A DNA stretch of 64,000 nucleotides from a virus (IMGVR_UViG_3300010430_000007:62001-126000), one strand, 5' to 3'; shown: positions 1 through 7,519, numbered from the stretch's first letter. The notes: a model not told the origin generated them from the sequence alone. A program made the numbers and translations.

Positions 1-1720
1 ATTTCTTGATTCTTTTTTTCTGGTCATCATTAAACCACTCTGCGTTTGATGGGCTTACTGTTGGATATTCCAAAGTACCTCTATTATCAGAATACATATA
101 TCTTTGAGTTAGCTCTCTGAATGATGACACAATGAATAATTTAATCTTTGGGTTATAGTCACCACTGATTAATTTTTCTTTGATGTATATTAACACATTT
201 TTATCATCTTCAAGCACCTCAATTTTTCGCACCCTTTCCGCTTGTTCTCTCATTCTTTTTGGTGTGTTTGTTAAATAATCACCACTTAAAGCATTGATTT
301 TTTTATCAAGTGAGGCAATTTGTTTTTCAATTTGGGCAAGTTCTTTTGTGTTATCGTCAACTTTTACTTTTGTTTCTTTTTTCTTTACTTCATCTTGAAT
401 AATTTCAGAAGATTGAAGAGACTCTACGAAGCCTCTTTTTTCTTCTGTATCTTTAGTGTACCATATTTTATTAACTCTGTGCCATCTAAAACCATTATCT
501 TTCAACTGCTTTCTAACTTCTTCCGAAGGCTTGCCAGTGAATGAAAGTTCAATACCATTTTTTTCATCGTTGAAATTAACTGTCATTTCTAAATCATTAT
601 TATCTGATTCAGTTTTTAAGCTTGTTTTAACTGATTCTTTTTTAGTTGACTTTTGAGGCTTCGCAGTTTCCCACGCTTCATATTCTTCTATGATTTCCTC
701 GTCAATAATATCACATGCAACAATAGCACCTTTTGAAATCCATTGGTTTAATCTTTCAATATCTCCAGTGAATCTATTTGAGCGTGTAGCACTACCAGTT
801 AACATTTTTGTTAATTTTCCGTTCATTTTGAAAGCTCTATCAAATCCTAGTTCATTGTCTAATTTATAAATGAATCCACTACGACAACCATAGTTAAAAC
901 TAGATACTAGTTTAAAATATTTAGCATCTTTCATATCTTTAACTTCTAGAAGCTCAACAACCTTTTTAACTGTTGTTTTTTTAGTCTTAATTACTTTTAC
1001 AAGTTTATCATCTTCTTGAGCTTGTAATCCTTCTTTTTCAGTTTTTTCTGTGCCGTCTCCAACAACTGTTTTTGTTGATACAATTTTATTCATCTTGTTA
1101 ATGAATTTTTCAAAACTGTCAATCAATTTTTGTTCATCAAGTGAAGGCTCTGAAGCTTTTCTGACTTGGTTTCCGTTTTCGTCGTGTTCTCCAGTCCATC
1201 TATTGCGTGATTCGTATTTCATTTCATGACAGTTATAGTCCCAAGTTAATGAGCCAAATTTATAAATACCATTGCCTTTTGCTACAACTCCGCCATCTTT
1301 TTCTATATGCCATTTTGTAGTTTTGCCAACTTCTTTCGATGTCATATAAGTAGGGTAAATATCAACTACAACTTTTCCAGCTTCAGCGGATGCATTGATT
1401 TTGTCTATCATATTTTGAGCGTTAGCTTTTTCGCCTTCACTCGCCGCGTGGTTGTCTCTAAGTGCTTCAAGTTTTGAAATCTTTGAAAAGTCTACATTTT
1501 TAGTATTTTCTATAATTTCTTTTCCGCTTTCACTTTTTGACCAAGCGTCAACAACAAGAGTAAACCCATTTTTAGTTGCAATTCCATTCCAGTATGCAGG
1601 TGAGTAATAATCTGTCATTGAGTCACTTTCGTCTGCTCTATATCCGTAAATCTTCCACCCTTGATTTTTTAATGCGTGTGCTATATTTGTTTTTGCTTTT
1701 CTTTCGTCATGATATCCCAT
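1..1720 (-). CDS. Large polyvalent-type protein, C-terminus off window
   Basis: The leftward frame is open from an ATG at 1718-1720 to the window edge (573 codons), so the protein is truncated by the window and not by mutation. AAGGAGAG lies upstream of the start. The N-terminus (MGYHDERKAKTNIAHALKNQ) precedes a segment YRADESDSMTDYYSPAYW. Near residues 385-420 is NGIELSFTGKPSEEV followed by NGFRWHRVNKIWYTKDTEE, the signature of a small domain common in large polyvalent proteins of Firmicutes plasmids and phages. A Lys/Glu-rich coiled stretch follows. Those proteins are thought to travel with or protect incoming DNA; function here is inferred. It is the last gene of the leftward unit starting at 2244. 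Confidence 0.75.
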   Translation of the reverse strand, partial: MGYHDERKAKTNIAHALKNQGWKIYGYRADESDSMTDYYSPAYWNGIATKNGFTLVVDAWSKSESGKEIIENTKNVDFSKISKLEALRDNHAASEGEKANAQNMIDKINASAEAGKVVVDIYPTYMTSKEVGKTTKWHIEKDGGVVAKGNGIYKFGSLTWDYNCHEMKYESRNRWTGEHDENGNQVRKASEPSLDEQKLIDSFEKFINKMNKIVSTKTVVGDGTEKTEKEGLQAQEDDKLVKVIKTKKTTVKKVVELLEVKDMKDAKYFKLVSSFNYGCRSGFIYKLDNELGFDRAFKMNGKLTKMLTGSATRSNRFTGDIERLNQWISKGAIVACDIIDEEIIEEYEAWETAKPQKSTKKESVKTSLKTESDNNDLEMTVNFNDEKNGIELSFTGKPSEEVRKQLKDNGFRWHRVNKIWYTKDTEEKRGFVESLQSSEIIQDEVKKKETKVKVDDNTKELAQIEKQIASLDKKINALSGDYLTNTPKRMREQAERVRKIEVLEDDKNVLIYIKEKLISGDYNPKIKLFIVSSFRELTQRYMYSDNRGTLEYPTVSPSNAEWFNDDQKKRIKK

Positions 1721-1804
1721 TTTATTCTCTCCTTTTAATAAACCGATGAAATTCTAATTTCAAGAGGTTTTATCTCTTCTTTAACTATCTTTATTATACC
1801 ACTT

Positions 1805-1957
1805 TTAACACTCTGTGTCTATAGTTTTTAACAAGTTTTTTAAATTAATTTTTCTTTCTCTGTATTCATTATATGCACAGGCTAGCAATACAACCGTCGC
1901 AGTTCCCCAAGTCCAACTCATTCTATATAAGAATAATGCTACGTCTTTATAGTCCAT
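1805..1957 (-). CDS. Small single-pass membrane protein (50 aa)
   Basis: A perfect AGGAGG seven bases before the ATG at 1955-1957 supports this short gene. The product, MDYKDVALFLYRMSWTWGTA and onward, has one hydrophobic segment at about residues 8-27 (FLYRMSWTWGTATVVLLACA) and a basic tail. Its ribosome site overlaps the stop codon of the upstream gene, so translation is probably coupled. No family is recognised. Confidence 0.6.
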   Translation of the reverse strand: MDYKDVALFLYRMSWTWGTATVVLLACAYNEYRERKINLKNLLKTIDTEC

Positions 1958-1968
1958 TTTTAAACCTC

Positions 1969-2244
1969 CTATGCATCTGGATACATTTCATAAAAACAAT
2001 GGCAAGGCTCTCCATCGTATATATAGCCACATTCTTCGCATCTTACTTTATTTTCTATACTCCATTTCATTAGTGGTATATCTTTAAATTCTAACAACTC
2101 AGTTTTATCTGTATAGACATTTCTCTTTTGAAAACAATACTCACCACCTTTAATTTCCATTGTAAAAAGTTCGTTTCCCATTCTGCAAAATCCGTGCAAC
2201 TCTTGATTTTCTTCAATCATGTATAACGCCATGTCTCTTGTCAT
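1969..2244 (-). CDS. Hypothetical protein with C-terminal Cys/His cluster (91 aa)
   Basis: The frame stays open upstream to 2280, but GAGAGGAGCGG sits just before the internal ATG at 2242-2244 (MTRDMALYMIEENQELHGFC), so that start is chosen. The C-terminus carries CEECGYIYDGEPCHC, a four-cysteine arrangement resembling a zinc knuckle. It is the first gene after the leftward promoter at 2420-2449 and is coupled to the small membrane protein that follows. Function is unknown. Confidence 0.65.
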   Translation of the reverse strand: MTRDMALYMIEENQELHGFCRMGNELFTMEIKGGEYCFQKRNVYTDKTELLEFKDIPLMKWSIENKVRCEECGYIYDGEPCHCFYEMYPDA

Positions 2245-2347
2245 CTTAACCGCTCCTCTCAATCTCTTATCTAAGACCATTATATCATACTGAGTATATA
2301 ATACAACCCCTAAACGTAATATTTTTCAATTATTTTTATGATAATAT

Positions 2348-2363
2348 ATAGATGGTTATCTAA
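2348..2363. repeat. 16-bp inverted repeat, dispersed operator-like family
   Basis: ATAGATGGTTATCTAA fits the recurring pattern ATAGAY-N4-RTCTAT found only in non-coding DNA of the left 14 kb. This copy lies in the 5' leader of the leftward unit starting at 2244, downstream of its promoter, where a bound protein could block transcription. Confidence 0.5.
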
Positions 2364-2399
2364 TCGTTTTTATTGTTCGGTGGATGTTTGATACCACCC

Positions 2400-2441
2400 T
2401 TGCCGTACCTCTTGTATATATTATAACATGAGGTTGCCGTA
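2400..2441 (-). promoter_or_regulatory. Leftward sigma-70-type promoter with direct-repeat operator
   Basis: Read on the minus strand, TTGACA (2444-2449) is separated by 18 bases from TATAAT (2420-2425), both perfect consensus hexamers. Two direct copies of TACGGCAA (plus-strand TTGCCGTA at 2400-2407 and 2434-2441, 34 bp apart) flank the -10, one in the spacer and one near the transcription start. This is the geometry of a repressor operator. It drives 2244 to 1 and beyond. Confidence 0.75.
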
Positions 2442-2468
2442 TCTGTCAACAAAAACTTTTCAGAACTT

Positions 2469-2513
2469 TGAATGAAATTTTCATTTCATCTATTTAAATA
2501 TATCTATATGTTT
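2469..2513 (-). repeat. About 45-bp terminator-associated repeat, copy 1
   Basis: Read leftward, this segment (AAACATATAGATATATTTAA, then GATGAAATGAAAATTTCATT) closely matches segments at 8148-8191 and 5614-5662. In all three cases the repeat lies just past a Rho-independent terminator in the direction of transcription. Confidence 0.55.
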
Positions 2514-2519
2514 AGTGAG

Positions 2520-2543
2520 AAAAGACTAGAAATTAATCTAGTC
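2520..2543 (-). terminator. Rho-independent terminator, leftward
   Basis: On the minus strand GACTAGA-N6-TCTAGTC forms a perfect 7-bp stem followed by TTTT. It lies directly after the stop codon of the 2553-3095 gene. Confidence 0.75.
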
Positions 2544-2552
2544 CAATCTTGA

Positions 2553-3095
2553 TTATTTAACTTCGAATTTTCCGTTTTTAGCCTTAGAGGTCATGAATTG
2601 AATATTCTCTTTAAATTGTCTTTTGTTTCCTTTTGTAGCTTTAGCTAGTGTATAGGCGATACTGAAACCAACAAGAGGGTCATTGCTGTCCAGAGTGCCA
2701 CACTGAGCCACACCTTTTGTCCCATCTTCTAAAAATACAATTGTTGTCTTGCCGTTAAAAATAACTTTGCTGACACCTAAATTTTTTAACATTTCTTTAC
2801 TCATTGTTTTCTCTCCTTTTTCTACTGCTTTGTTTCTGTTGTTTTCTTCAACTCTTTTTAAAAAATCAATGATGCTAATAACATCTGCTGTCCCATGATA
2901 CTTTCTACACATTGTTAGATATCTACCGCCAAAACTACTGACCGATACATAATTATACGTGTGGTCATCATACACGTATTTACAAGACATATCATTTGAT
3001 TTCATAATACCCACAAGAACATTGATTTTTTCGCTATTTCCTCTAAAATTAATAGCCAACTTTCCATCTAATACCTTTTCTAACATTTCATTCAT
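2553..3095 (-). CDS. Two-part phage protein with probable internal translation start
   Basis: The 180-aa frame starts at the ATG 3093-3095 behind AGAGGATGG. Its C-terminal half, from MSKEMLKNLGVSKVIFNGKT, belongs to a small-protein type frequent in Firmicutes phages (a VIFN-x(3)-TIVFxEDGTK core followed by an Ala/Lys-rich helix). The linker before it reads EKGEKT, encoded by AAAGGAGAG six bases ahead of an in-frame ATG, a strong ribosome site. The gene probably yields the full protein and a free 84-aa C-terminal form. The N-terminal half is not recognised. Confidence 0.7.
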   Translation of the reverse strand: MNEMLEKVLDGKLAINFRGNSEKINVLVGIMKSNDMSCKYVYDDHTYNYVSVSSFGGRYLTMCRKYHGTADVISIIDFLKRVEENNRNKAVEKGEKTMSKEMLKNLGVSKVIFNGKTTIVFLEDGTKGVAQCGTLDSNDPLVGFSIAYTLAKATKGNKRQFKENIQFMTSKAKNGKFEVK

Positions 3096-3111
3096 TTTAT
3101 ACCATCCTCTC
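3093..3111 (-). repeat. 19-bp identical start-site leader, copy 1
   Basis: The 19 bp covering the ribosome site and ATG of the 2553-3095 gene (GAGAGGATGGTATAAAATG on the minus strand) are identical to 3342-3360 in front of the next gene upstream. This is a recent duplication or a selected translational element. Confidence 0.7.
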
Positions 3112-3344
3112 TACATTTCACCTACTAATTGAATTAACAATGCTCTCAGCTTTTCCTTTTGACCTTTTAAGTCAACTACAGCCAACTGCTTGACATAATC
3201 ATTTAATGACATATCTTTTAATAGCTCGATATCATTATCAATTTTACCCATTTCTTCTAACAATTCCTGTGGTGTCTTTTGTGTTTCAACTGTGATTTTA
3301 ACCGTTCTTCTTTTTGGATACGTTCTTCTTAAATTTTCTCCCAT
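3111..3344 (-). CDS. Hypothetical basic coiled protein (77 aa)
   Basis: The start is set at the ATG 3342-3344 (MGENLRRTYPKRRTVKITVE) because GAGAGGATGG precedes it; the longer frame to 3368 has no ribosome site. A basic N-terminus is followed by a helical Leu/Lys/Glu-rich region. The gene sits between 3594 and 3095 in a three-gene leftward unit. No family is recognised. Confidence 0.65.
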   Translation of the reverse strand: MGENLRRTYPKRRTVKITVETQKTPQELLEEMGKIDNDIELLKDMSLNDYVKQLAVVDLKGQKEKLRALLIQLVGEM

Positions 3345-3408
3345 TTTATACCATCCTCTCATATTCATGCATTTAAATTTACCAATGAAATAGTACTTTT
3401 ATTTGGTT

Positions 3409-3594
3409 TTATAAATAAATCATAAACCAATGATTCATTTCAAAGTCTGTAAACCAACTAAATTCACCATATTCATTATAAATCTTATATGATTCCACTT
3501 CTTTGCAAAATTCATAATTGTACTCATTCCCACACAGATAATTCTTATATTCAAGCGATTCAGTTTTGCACAAGCATAAATTTTTATTTTCCAT
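3409..3594 (-). CDS. Hypothetical acidic/aromatic protein (61 aa)
   Basis: The frame starts at MENKNLCLCKTESLEYKNYL behind GGTGAGGGG; an in-frame ATG two codons earlier is also possible. The product is rich in Tyr, Glu, Asn and Cys. It is the first gene after the leftward promoter at 3677-3704. Function is unknown. Confidence 0.55.
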   Translation of the reverse strand: MENKNLCLCKTESLEYKNYLCGNEYNYEFCKEVESYKIYNEYGEFSWFTDFEMNHWFMIYL

Positions 3595-3676
3595 TCTCAA
3601 TTCCCCTCACCTTCTAACATCTCTAAGTCCAACCGTTACAGTCCACCTATCCGATGTATTCGCTTTATCTAATACT

Positions 3677-3704
3677 ATTATATCAGATACAATTTACTTG
3701 TCAA
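3677..3704 (-). promoter_or_regulatory. Leftward sigma-70-type promoter
   Basis: Minus-strand TTGACA (3699-3704) and TATAAT (3677-3682) are separated by 16 bases. It serves the 3594 to 2553 unit, which ends at the terminator at 2520-2543. Confidence 0.75.
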
Positions 3705-3724
3705 TACCTAAATTGAATATTTTT

Positions 3725-4066
3725 TTATAAATTCAAATCATTATACCATTCTACGCCATCAACATCAATTTTCAAAACATTGTATTGATAATCATAGTAG
3801 TAAACAGCAGACTCATAAACATCTAAATTTTCCACTTCTCCAACATAGTCAAAACTAATATTCATGTTTCTAAACTCATCACGCACAGTTAACACTGTGA
3901 AAATTGTGCTATCTTGTTCGCTGATGTTTACCCCTACATAATCAAGTTGGGTATAATTTAACTGTAATTCCTCGACGTTTTCAGACGTACATGCGTACAC
4001 TTGTGATACATTCATAAATACCAGTAACGCCACCATTAATGTGATTGTAATTTTTCTAATTTTCAT
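3725..4066 (-). CDS. Secreted or lipid-anchored small protein (113 aa)
   Basis: AAGGAGG precedes the ATG at 4064-4066. The N-terminus is a clear signal peptide: a basic MKIRK start, a hydrophobic core at residues 6-20 (ITITLMVALLVFMNV) and a cleavage-type site SQVYA before Cys26. VYAC is only a weak lipobox, so either signal peptidase I or II could act. The mature part is acidic and Tyr-rich. A phage protein exported in early life could alter the cell surface, for example as superinfection exclusion; that role is inference. Confidence 0.7.
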   Translation of the reverse strand: MKIRKITITLMVALLVFMNVSQVYACTSENVEELQLNYTQLDYVGVNISEQDSTIFTVLTVRDEFRNMNISFDYVGEVENLDVYESAVYYYDYQYNVLKIDVDGVEWYNDLNL

Positions 4067-4080
4067 TTTTAATCCTCCTT

Positions 4081-4332
4081 TTAAACCGCACTATAAAATA
4101 ACTGTCTATCTCTATCATTCATTAAAATTTTTAAATCCTTTTGGTTGATAATTGCCACTATGCCGTATTCTTTACTATGCATCATATCTCCTATTTGATA
4201 GCTTTCAATAGTATTGTTTTTACTTTCTTGCTTTAACTTCTCTGTAAGCGCATCTCTCAATTCTGGTTCAATGTTTGTAATAGTTCCTTTTTCTAATAGT
4301 TCATTAAACAACGTTTGAATTTTGTCTTTCAT
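4081..4332 (-). CDS. Hypothetical protein (83 aa)
   Basis: AAGGAGATG lies before the ATG at 4330-4332. The protein begins MKDKIQTLFNELLEKGTITN, is mainly helical in its first half, and has a C-terminal segment MHSKEYGIVAIINQKDLKIL that looks like a small beta unit. It is first in the leftward unit from the promoter at 4470-4498 and is followed after 14 bases by the secreted-protein gene. No family is recognised. Confidence 0.65.
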   Translation of the reverse strand: MKDKIQTLFNELLEKGTITNIEPELRDALTEKLKQESKNNTIESYQIGDMMHSKEYGIVAIINQKDLKILMNDRDRQLFYSAV

Positions 4333-4469
4333 TTCAACATCTCCTTTATGATTGTAATTCTTATTAAATCCTCATTAGTATACAGTTAGTAAGGCTGTAC
4401 ACTATCAAAATTTAATATCCTCCTTCATTAGATTTGAAGTAATTCTCTTTGTGTCTTTCGGGTAGTTAT

Positions 4470-4498
4470 AGAATAGCATGGTATGATATTGCTGTCAA
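4470..4498 (-). promoter_or_regulatory. Leftward promoter
   Basis: Minus-strand TTGACA (4493-4498), 17-base spacer and TATTCT (4470-4475). It drives the 4332 to 3725 genes and lies about 160 bp from the divergent rightward promoter at 4659. The DNA between the two promoters shows no gene. Confidence 0.65.
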
Positions 4499-4658
4499 TA
4501 GTATTTGTGAAATTAGTTTGATTTATTTTATTGTGTCGTGTTTCTTCCTTTATATAAGGAAATTAAAAACCACTTGAAAGAGTTATTTTATCGTAACTTG
4601 AAAGCAAGTTGTATCACGATTATGTTATAACTTTTTATTATGTTATAGAAAATAGTTC

Positions 4659-4687
4659 TTGACATTATAAACGTATTCGTTTATACT
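4659..4687 (+). promoter_or_regulatory. Rightward promoter containing a perfect inverted repeat
   Basis: TTGACA (4659-4664), 17-base spacer, TATACT (4682-4687). The inverted repeat ATAAACG-TATT-CGTTTAT (4667-4684) fills the spacer and overlaps the -10, a classical repressor-operator position. With the divergent leftward promoter 160 bp away this is the likely early control region. Confidence 0.75.
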
Positions 4688-4718
4688 TAGACTAACAAAT
4701 TAAATGGGAGGCAATAAC

Positions 4719-4955
4719 ATGAGTAAAAAGTTAGAAAAATTACACATATACATGAAAATGATGAAACGAATCGATCCCAATGGCTGTTGGGATGAGGTTG
4801 TAGAAATGATTAAAAATGAAGAGTCGAACGCATTCAATGAAATTGATTATGCGGTACAAGTATTAGAAAATTGGATGAGTGAAGCAGGAAATGAATGTTG
4901 TAGTATTTATATTGAGATGATTGAGAGATTCAAGAGGTTAAGAAAGGAGTTTTAA
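4719..4955 (+). CDS. Hypothetical helical protein (78 aa)
   Basis: The start MSKKLEKLHIYMKMMKRIDP is chosen because GGGAGG lies six bases upstream; the frame opens at 4704 without a site. The sequence is helical with two cysteines (NECCS) near the C-terminus. It is the first gene behind the operator-bearing promoter at 4659. Function is unknown. Confidence 0.65.
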   Translation: MSKKLEKLHIYMKMMKRIDPNGCWDEVVEMIKNEESNAFNEIDYAVQVLENWMSEAGNECCSIYIEMIERFKRLRKEF

Positions 4956-5012
4956 GTATGAAGCTGAAGATTATCAAGTTGTATCAATTGTAAAAATGAA
5001 TTAAAATAATCC

Positions 5013-5041
5013 TTGACAACCAATGAAATAAATGTTAATAT
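5013..5041 (+). promoter_or_regulatory. Rightward sigma-70-type promoter
   Basis: TTGACA (5013-5018), 17-base spacer, TAATAT (5036-5041). It precedes a 150-base leader holding a duplicated 20-mer and a perfect ATAGAC-AA-GTCTAT inverted repeat (5112-5125). Confidence 0.7.
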
Positions 5042-5055
5042 TAAAGAGTAAAGAG

Positions 5056-5158
5056 TTTAATTGTATACGAGATATACAGAACTTGTGAATGACTTTAAGA
5101 CTATGCGAGAGATAGACAAGTCTATGAGGTGTAAATGATTTAATGTGATACGAGATAT
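5056..5158 (+). repeat. Duplicated 20-mer in a gene leader
   Basis: TTTAATTGTATACGAGATAT (5056-5075) and TTTAATGTGATACGAGATAT (5139-5158) match at 17 of 20 positions. Both lie between the promoter at 5013 and the start of the 5195 gene, on either side of an inverted repeat at 5112-5125. They could be tandem binding sites or alternate strands of a leader structure. Confidence 0.5.
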
Positions 5159-5194
5159 TGCGAATCATTTTGATTGATGAGAGGAGAGAATGAA

Positions 5195-5590
5195 ATGAAA
5201 ACAAATGTGTTAGAATTATTAAAAGAAACTGAAATGAGCAAGAAATCAAGAGAGCAATCCGAGATAATTTATAAACAATTAGACATTGATTCATCTTATT
5301 TGATGGGAAGATGGTTCGAGGGAATTCAATTAGGAAAATTTAATATAAGCGTTCAGGCTTCTGGGGGTCACTACTGTAACCCTAGAAAAACATTGTTTGA
5401 TTTATCACAATATGAATCAATGGAATTAGCTGTATATAAGGCCGATAATAGTAATTTCTTTAGGGATGTTGACTTCTTTGAAGGATTCAATAGAATTGAT
5501 GAGTTAAAAGAAAGATTTGAAGGTACTGTATTTGGTGCTGTACCTATTGATTTAATTAATGACTTTATTGATTATTTAAAGACTCTATAA
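5195..5590 (+). CDS. Hypothetical protein (131 aa)
   Basis: The start MKTNVLELLKETEMSKKSRE follows AGGAG by eight bases; the longer frame to 5174 includes the ribosome site itself. The centre (ASGGHYCNPRKTLFD) and the Phe-rich stretch NSNFFRDVDFFEGF suggest a compact alpha/beta fold. It forms a single-gene unit between the promoter at 5013 and the terminator at 5577. No family is recognised. Confidence 0.65.
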   Translation: MKTNVLELLKETEMSKKSREQSEIIYKQLDIDSSYLMGRWFEGIQLGKFNISVQASGGHYCNPRKTLFDLSQYESMELAVYKADNSNFFRDVDFFEGFNRIDELKERFEGTVFGAVPIDLINDFIDYLKTL

Positions 5591-5605
5591 TATGAGTCTT
5601 TTTCT
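5577..5605 (+). terminator. Rho-independent terminator
   Basis: AAAGACTC and GAGTCTTT form an 8-bp stem around a short AT loop, followed by TTTTCTTTT. The stem overlaps the end of the 5195-5590 gene. Confidence 0.75.
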
Positions 5606-5613
5606 TTTCATCT

Positions 5614-5662
5614 TTACATAGATACATTTAAATATACCAAATAAAACTCTTATTTCATCTAC
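5614..5662 (+). repeat. About 45-bp terminator-associated repeat, copy 2
   Basis: TTACATAGATACATTTAAAT followed by a segment ending CTTATTTCATCTAC is a diverged copy of the repeat at 8148-8191 and, inverted, 2469-2513. It starts about 9 bases after the terminator at 5577-5605. The rest of the 5591-5907 gap holds a promoter at 5848 and nothing else recognised. Confidence 0.45.
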
Positions 5663-5847
5663 ATATTTAAAACTGTCTAATCGTATACAATCATGCGACT
5701 TCACTAGCAAGAATCATGCCAGAACATATCGATATAAATCTAAATGGCTGTGATATAGTGGTTGCAATGGAAATAGAGTTATTGAGTTGACAATACTAGG
5801 TATAGGTGAGGTGATAAAAGTTGATACATGTTATTTTGAAAATAATA

Positions 5848-5876
5848 TTGATTTACTCTTTATAGTGTGGTAGAAT
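5848..5876 (+). promoter_or_regulatory. Rightward promoter
   Basis: TTGATT (5848-5853), 17-base spacer, TAGAAT (5871-5876), with TGTGG before the -10 as in the 12014 promoter. It precedes the 5908-6490 gene pair. Confidence 0.55.
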
Positions 5877-5907
5877 TAACTATAAATTAATTGGAGGTAA
5901 ATAGATA

Positions 5908-6177
5908 ATGACTAGAGAACAGATTGATAAAAATAATGCAATTTCAAATGTGTGTTGGAACATTATATCTAAGTATAAAGGGACTGATGAATTTAGAAAA
6001 TTTATGTTCCCAGACTCAATAAGCTTAGAGTATTCCGTTGACAATGATATTGATGTTTTTGTGATATGGTATGATGACAGAGAAAATCAGGAGATAATCC
6101 CTGTTTACTATTCTAGAATAAAACTAGGACTACAAAAGTTTTTAAACACTAAAATTTCAAATATAGAATGGAGGTAA
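5908..6177 (+). CDS. Hypothetical protein (89 aa)
   Basis: TTGGAGG precedes the ATG. The protein (MTREQIDKNNAISNVCWNII) has a helical N-terminus and a beta-rich middle (LEYSVDNDIDVFVIWYDDRE). It is followed after four bases by the 6182 gene, whose ribosome site overlaps this stop, so the pair is co-translated. No family is recognised. Confidence 0.65.
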   Translation: MTREQIDKNNAISNVCWNIISKYKGTDEFRKFMFPDSISLEYSVDNDIDVFVIWYDDRENQEIIPVYYSRIKLGLQKFLNTKISNIEWR

Positions 6178-6181
6178 TAAA

Positions 6182-6490
6182 ATGAGAACTCATATTACAC
6201 CAGACCAATTAGCAGAGCTGTCAGATTTGGATATTGTAGAAGTATTTAAATATGTAAATAGAACCAAGTATATAGTTAGAGATACAACCAATTACAACAG
6301 TATTGACGTTGTAAGATATGACGAACCAGATAGACAAGTTTGTAGAATACATTATGATAGATATTCTCACATAACTGGACAAGAACTGTGTGAGATGTTA
6401 AACGTATCTAAAATAATTGAAATTCTAACAAATGATGATGACGTTATCATTAATACACTTTGGAATTTATTGAAAACAAAAATAGTTTAA
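6182..6490 (+). CDS. Hypothetical protein (102 aa)
   Basis: ATGGAGG, inside the last codons of the preceding gene, serves this ATG. The protein begins MRTHITPDQLAELSDLDIVE and ends in a helical Ile/Leu-rich tail. Function is unknown. Confidence 0.65.
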   Translation: MRTHITPDQLAELSDLDIVEVFKYVNRTKYIVRDTTNYNSIDVVRYDEPDRQVCRIHYDRYSHITGQELCEMLNVSKIIEILTNDDDVIINTLWNLLKTKIV

Positions 6491-6508
6491 AAAAGTTTTG
6501 ATATTTTG

Positions 6509-6538
6509 TTGACTTTTTATGTTGCCTCGTGCTATAAT
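6509..6538 (+). promoter_or_regulatory. Rightward promoter
   Basis: TTGACT (6509-6514), 18-base spacer, perfect TATAAT (6533-6538), followed by AAGGAGG and the 6567 start. Confidence 0.7.
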
Positions 6539-6566
6539 AAGTTATAGAAATTAAGGAGGTAACAAA

Positions 6567-7250
6567 ATGAAATTAACTGAAAAGACACATAAAACAATCT
6601 TATTTATAAAAGCAGGGTTCAACACAATGGGTGAAGGTGGAAAGCGTGGGATTGATTCAAAAGTCGGTACAGGATTAAGACATCCAAGTGCACCATTATA
6701 CAACACTAAAAAGAATGACAGAAACTCAGTAATAAATGAACTAAAAGAAAACAATCTAATCACAGAAGACGAAAACGGATTATATTCAAATACATCTGAA
6801 GGTGATAAGTATATACAAGAATCTTTTAATAGTATCGGCGGATTTGCTCTAATTTACAGAAGTTCTTGTAATCAGTTTGGTAATTCTTATCTAGTATTGG
6901 AGACATACGAAGAAATAGCAAACACTAAAACAACAGAATTTTCAAGTAGTAATTTTAAAATGTTCTTTGACTTTGGAAATTATGAAGAGTGGAACACTAA
7001 CAGAAAAGAGTCAAATAAAAATGAAGACTTGCAAAGAGTAAACAATCTGTTTGAAGAATTCAAATTAATGATTGAAAAGATTATCAACGATAAGGAAGCT
7101 TTTAAATTGTTTGATAACGACATTGAAAAAGTGTGCATAACTGCAACTTCTGTAGCATTAAAAAATAAGGAGTACAATGATTTTAATTACAGGGCGATGT
7201 TAAGAAAGCAAATAAAACAACATATAAAGACTTTAAAGGCTGATGAATAA
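6567..7250 (+). CDS. Hypothetical protein, possible winged-helix N-terminus (227 aa)
   Basis: AAGGAGG lies before the ATG. The first 90 residues (MKLTEKTHKTILFIKAGFNT, then NSVINELKENNLITEDENGL and SEGDKYIQ) read like a small helix-turn-wing unit that ends in a Leu/Ile-rich strand. The rest is helical and charged. It is a single-gene unit with promoter at 6509 and terminator at 7226. A DNA-binding role is a guess from the helical layout. Confidence 0.6.
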   Translation: MKLTEKTHKTILFIKAGFNTMGEGGKRGIDSKVGTGLRHPSAPLYNTKKNDRNSVINELKENNLITEDENGLYSNTSEGDKYIQESFNSIGGFALIYRSSCNQFGNSYLVLETYEEIANTKTTEFSSSNFKMFFDFGNYEEWNTNRKESNKNEDLQRVNNLFEEFKLMIEKIINDKEAFKLFDNDIEKVCITATSVALKNKEYNDFNYRAMLRKQIKQHIKTLKADE

Positions 7251-7265
7251 TCAGTCTTTTTTATT
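7226..7265 (+). terminator. Rho-independent terminator
   Basis: AAAGACT (7226-7232) pairs with AGTCTTT (7253-7259), followed by TTTATT. CTGAT and ATCAG give an alternative inner stem. The structure overlaps the end of the 6567 gene. Confidence 0.65.
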
Positions 7266-7278
7266 GTAACACCATCAA

Positions 7279-7294
7279 ATAGATAATCATCTAA
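7279..7294. repeat. 16-bp inverted repeat, dispersed operator-like family
   Basis: ATAGATAATCATCTAA matches the ATAGAY-N4-RTCTAT pattern. It lies in the 7251-7519 gap between a terminator and the next promoter. Nothing else is recognised in that gap apart from the promoter at 7450. Confidence 0.5.
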
Positions 7295-7449
7295 CAAACC
7301 ACCCTCACAAATCAATGCACATCAAGAGATAATCAAATTTTAGTGCTATGGTATTCTGAGAGTGTAAAAGCCGTTAGAATGGACGCATAGACGTTGTAGA
7401 GTTATGTATAATTTATTGAAACTTTTTATAATTAATTTTGGTTATTTTG

Positions 7450-7478
7450 TTGACAGGGTTGGTATATGGGTGTATAAT
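7450..7478 (+). promoter_or_regulatory. Perfect-consensus rightward promoter
   Basis: TTGACA (7450-7455), 17-base spacer, TATAAT (7473-7478): both hexamers and the spacing are ideal. It drives 7520-8116. Confidence 0.85.
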
Positions 7479-7519
7479 GGTGTTAGTTAATAAAGCGGAT
7501 TACTTGAGGAGGTAACGAG

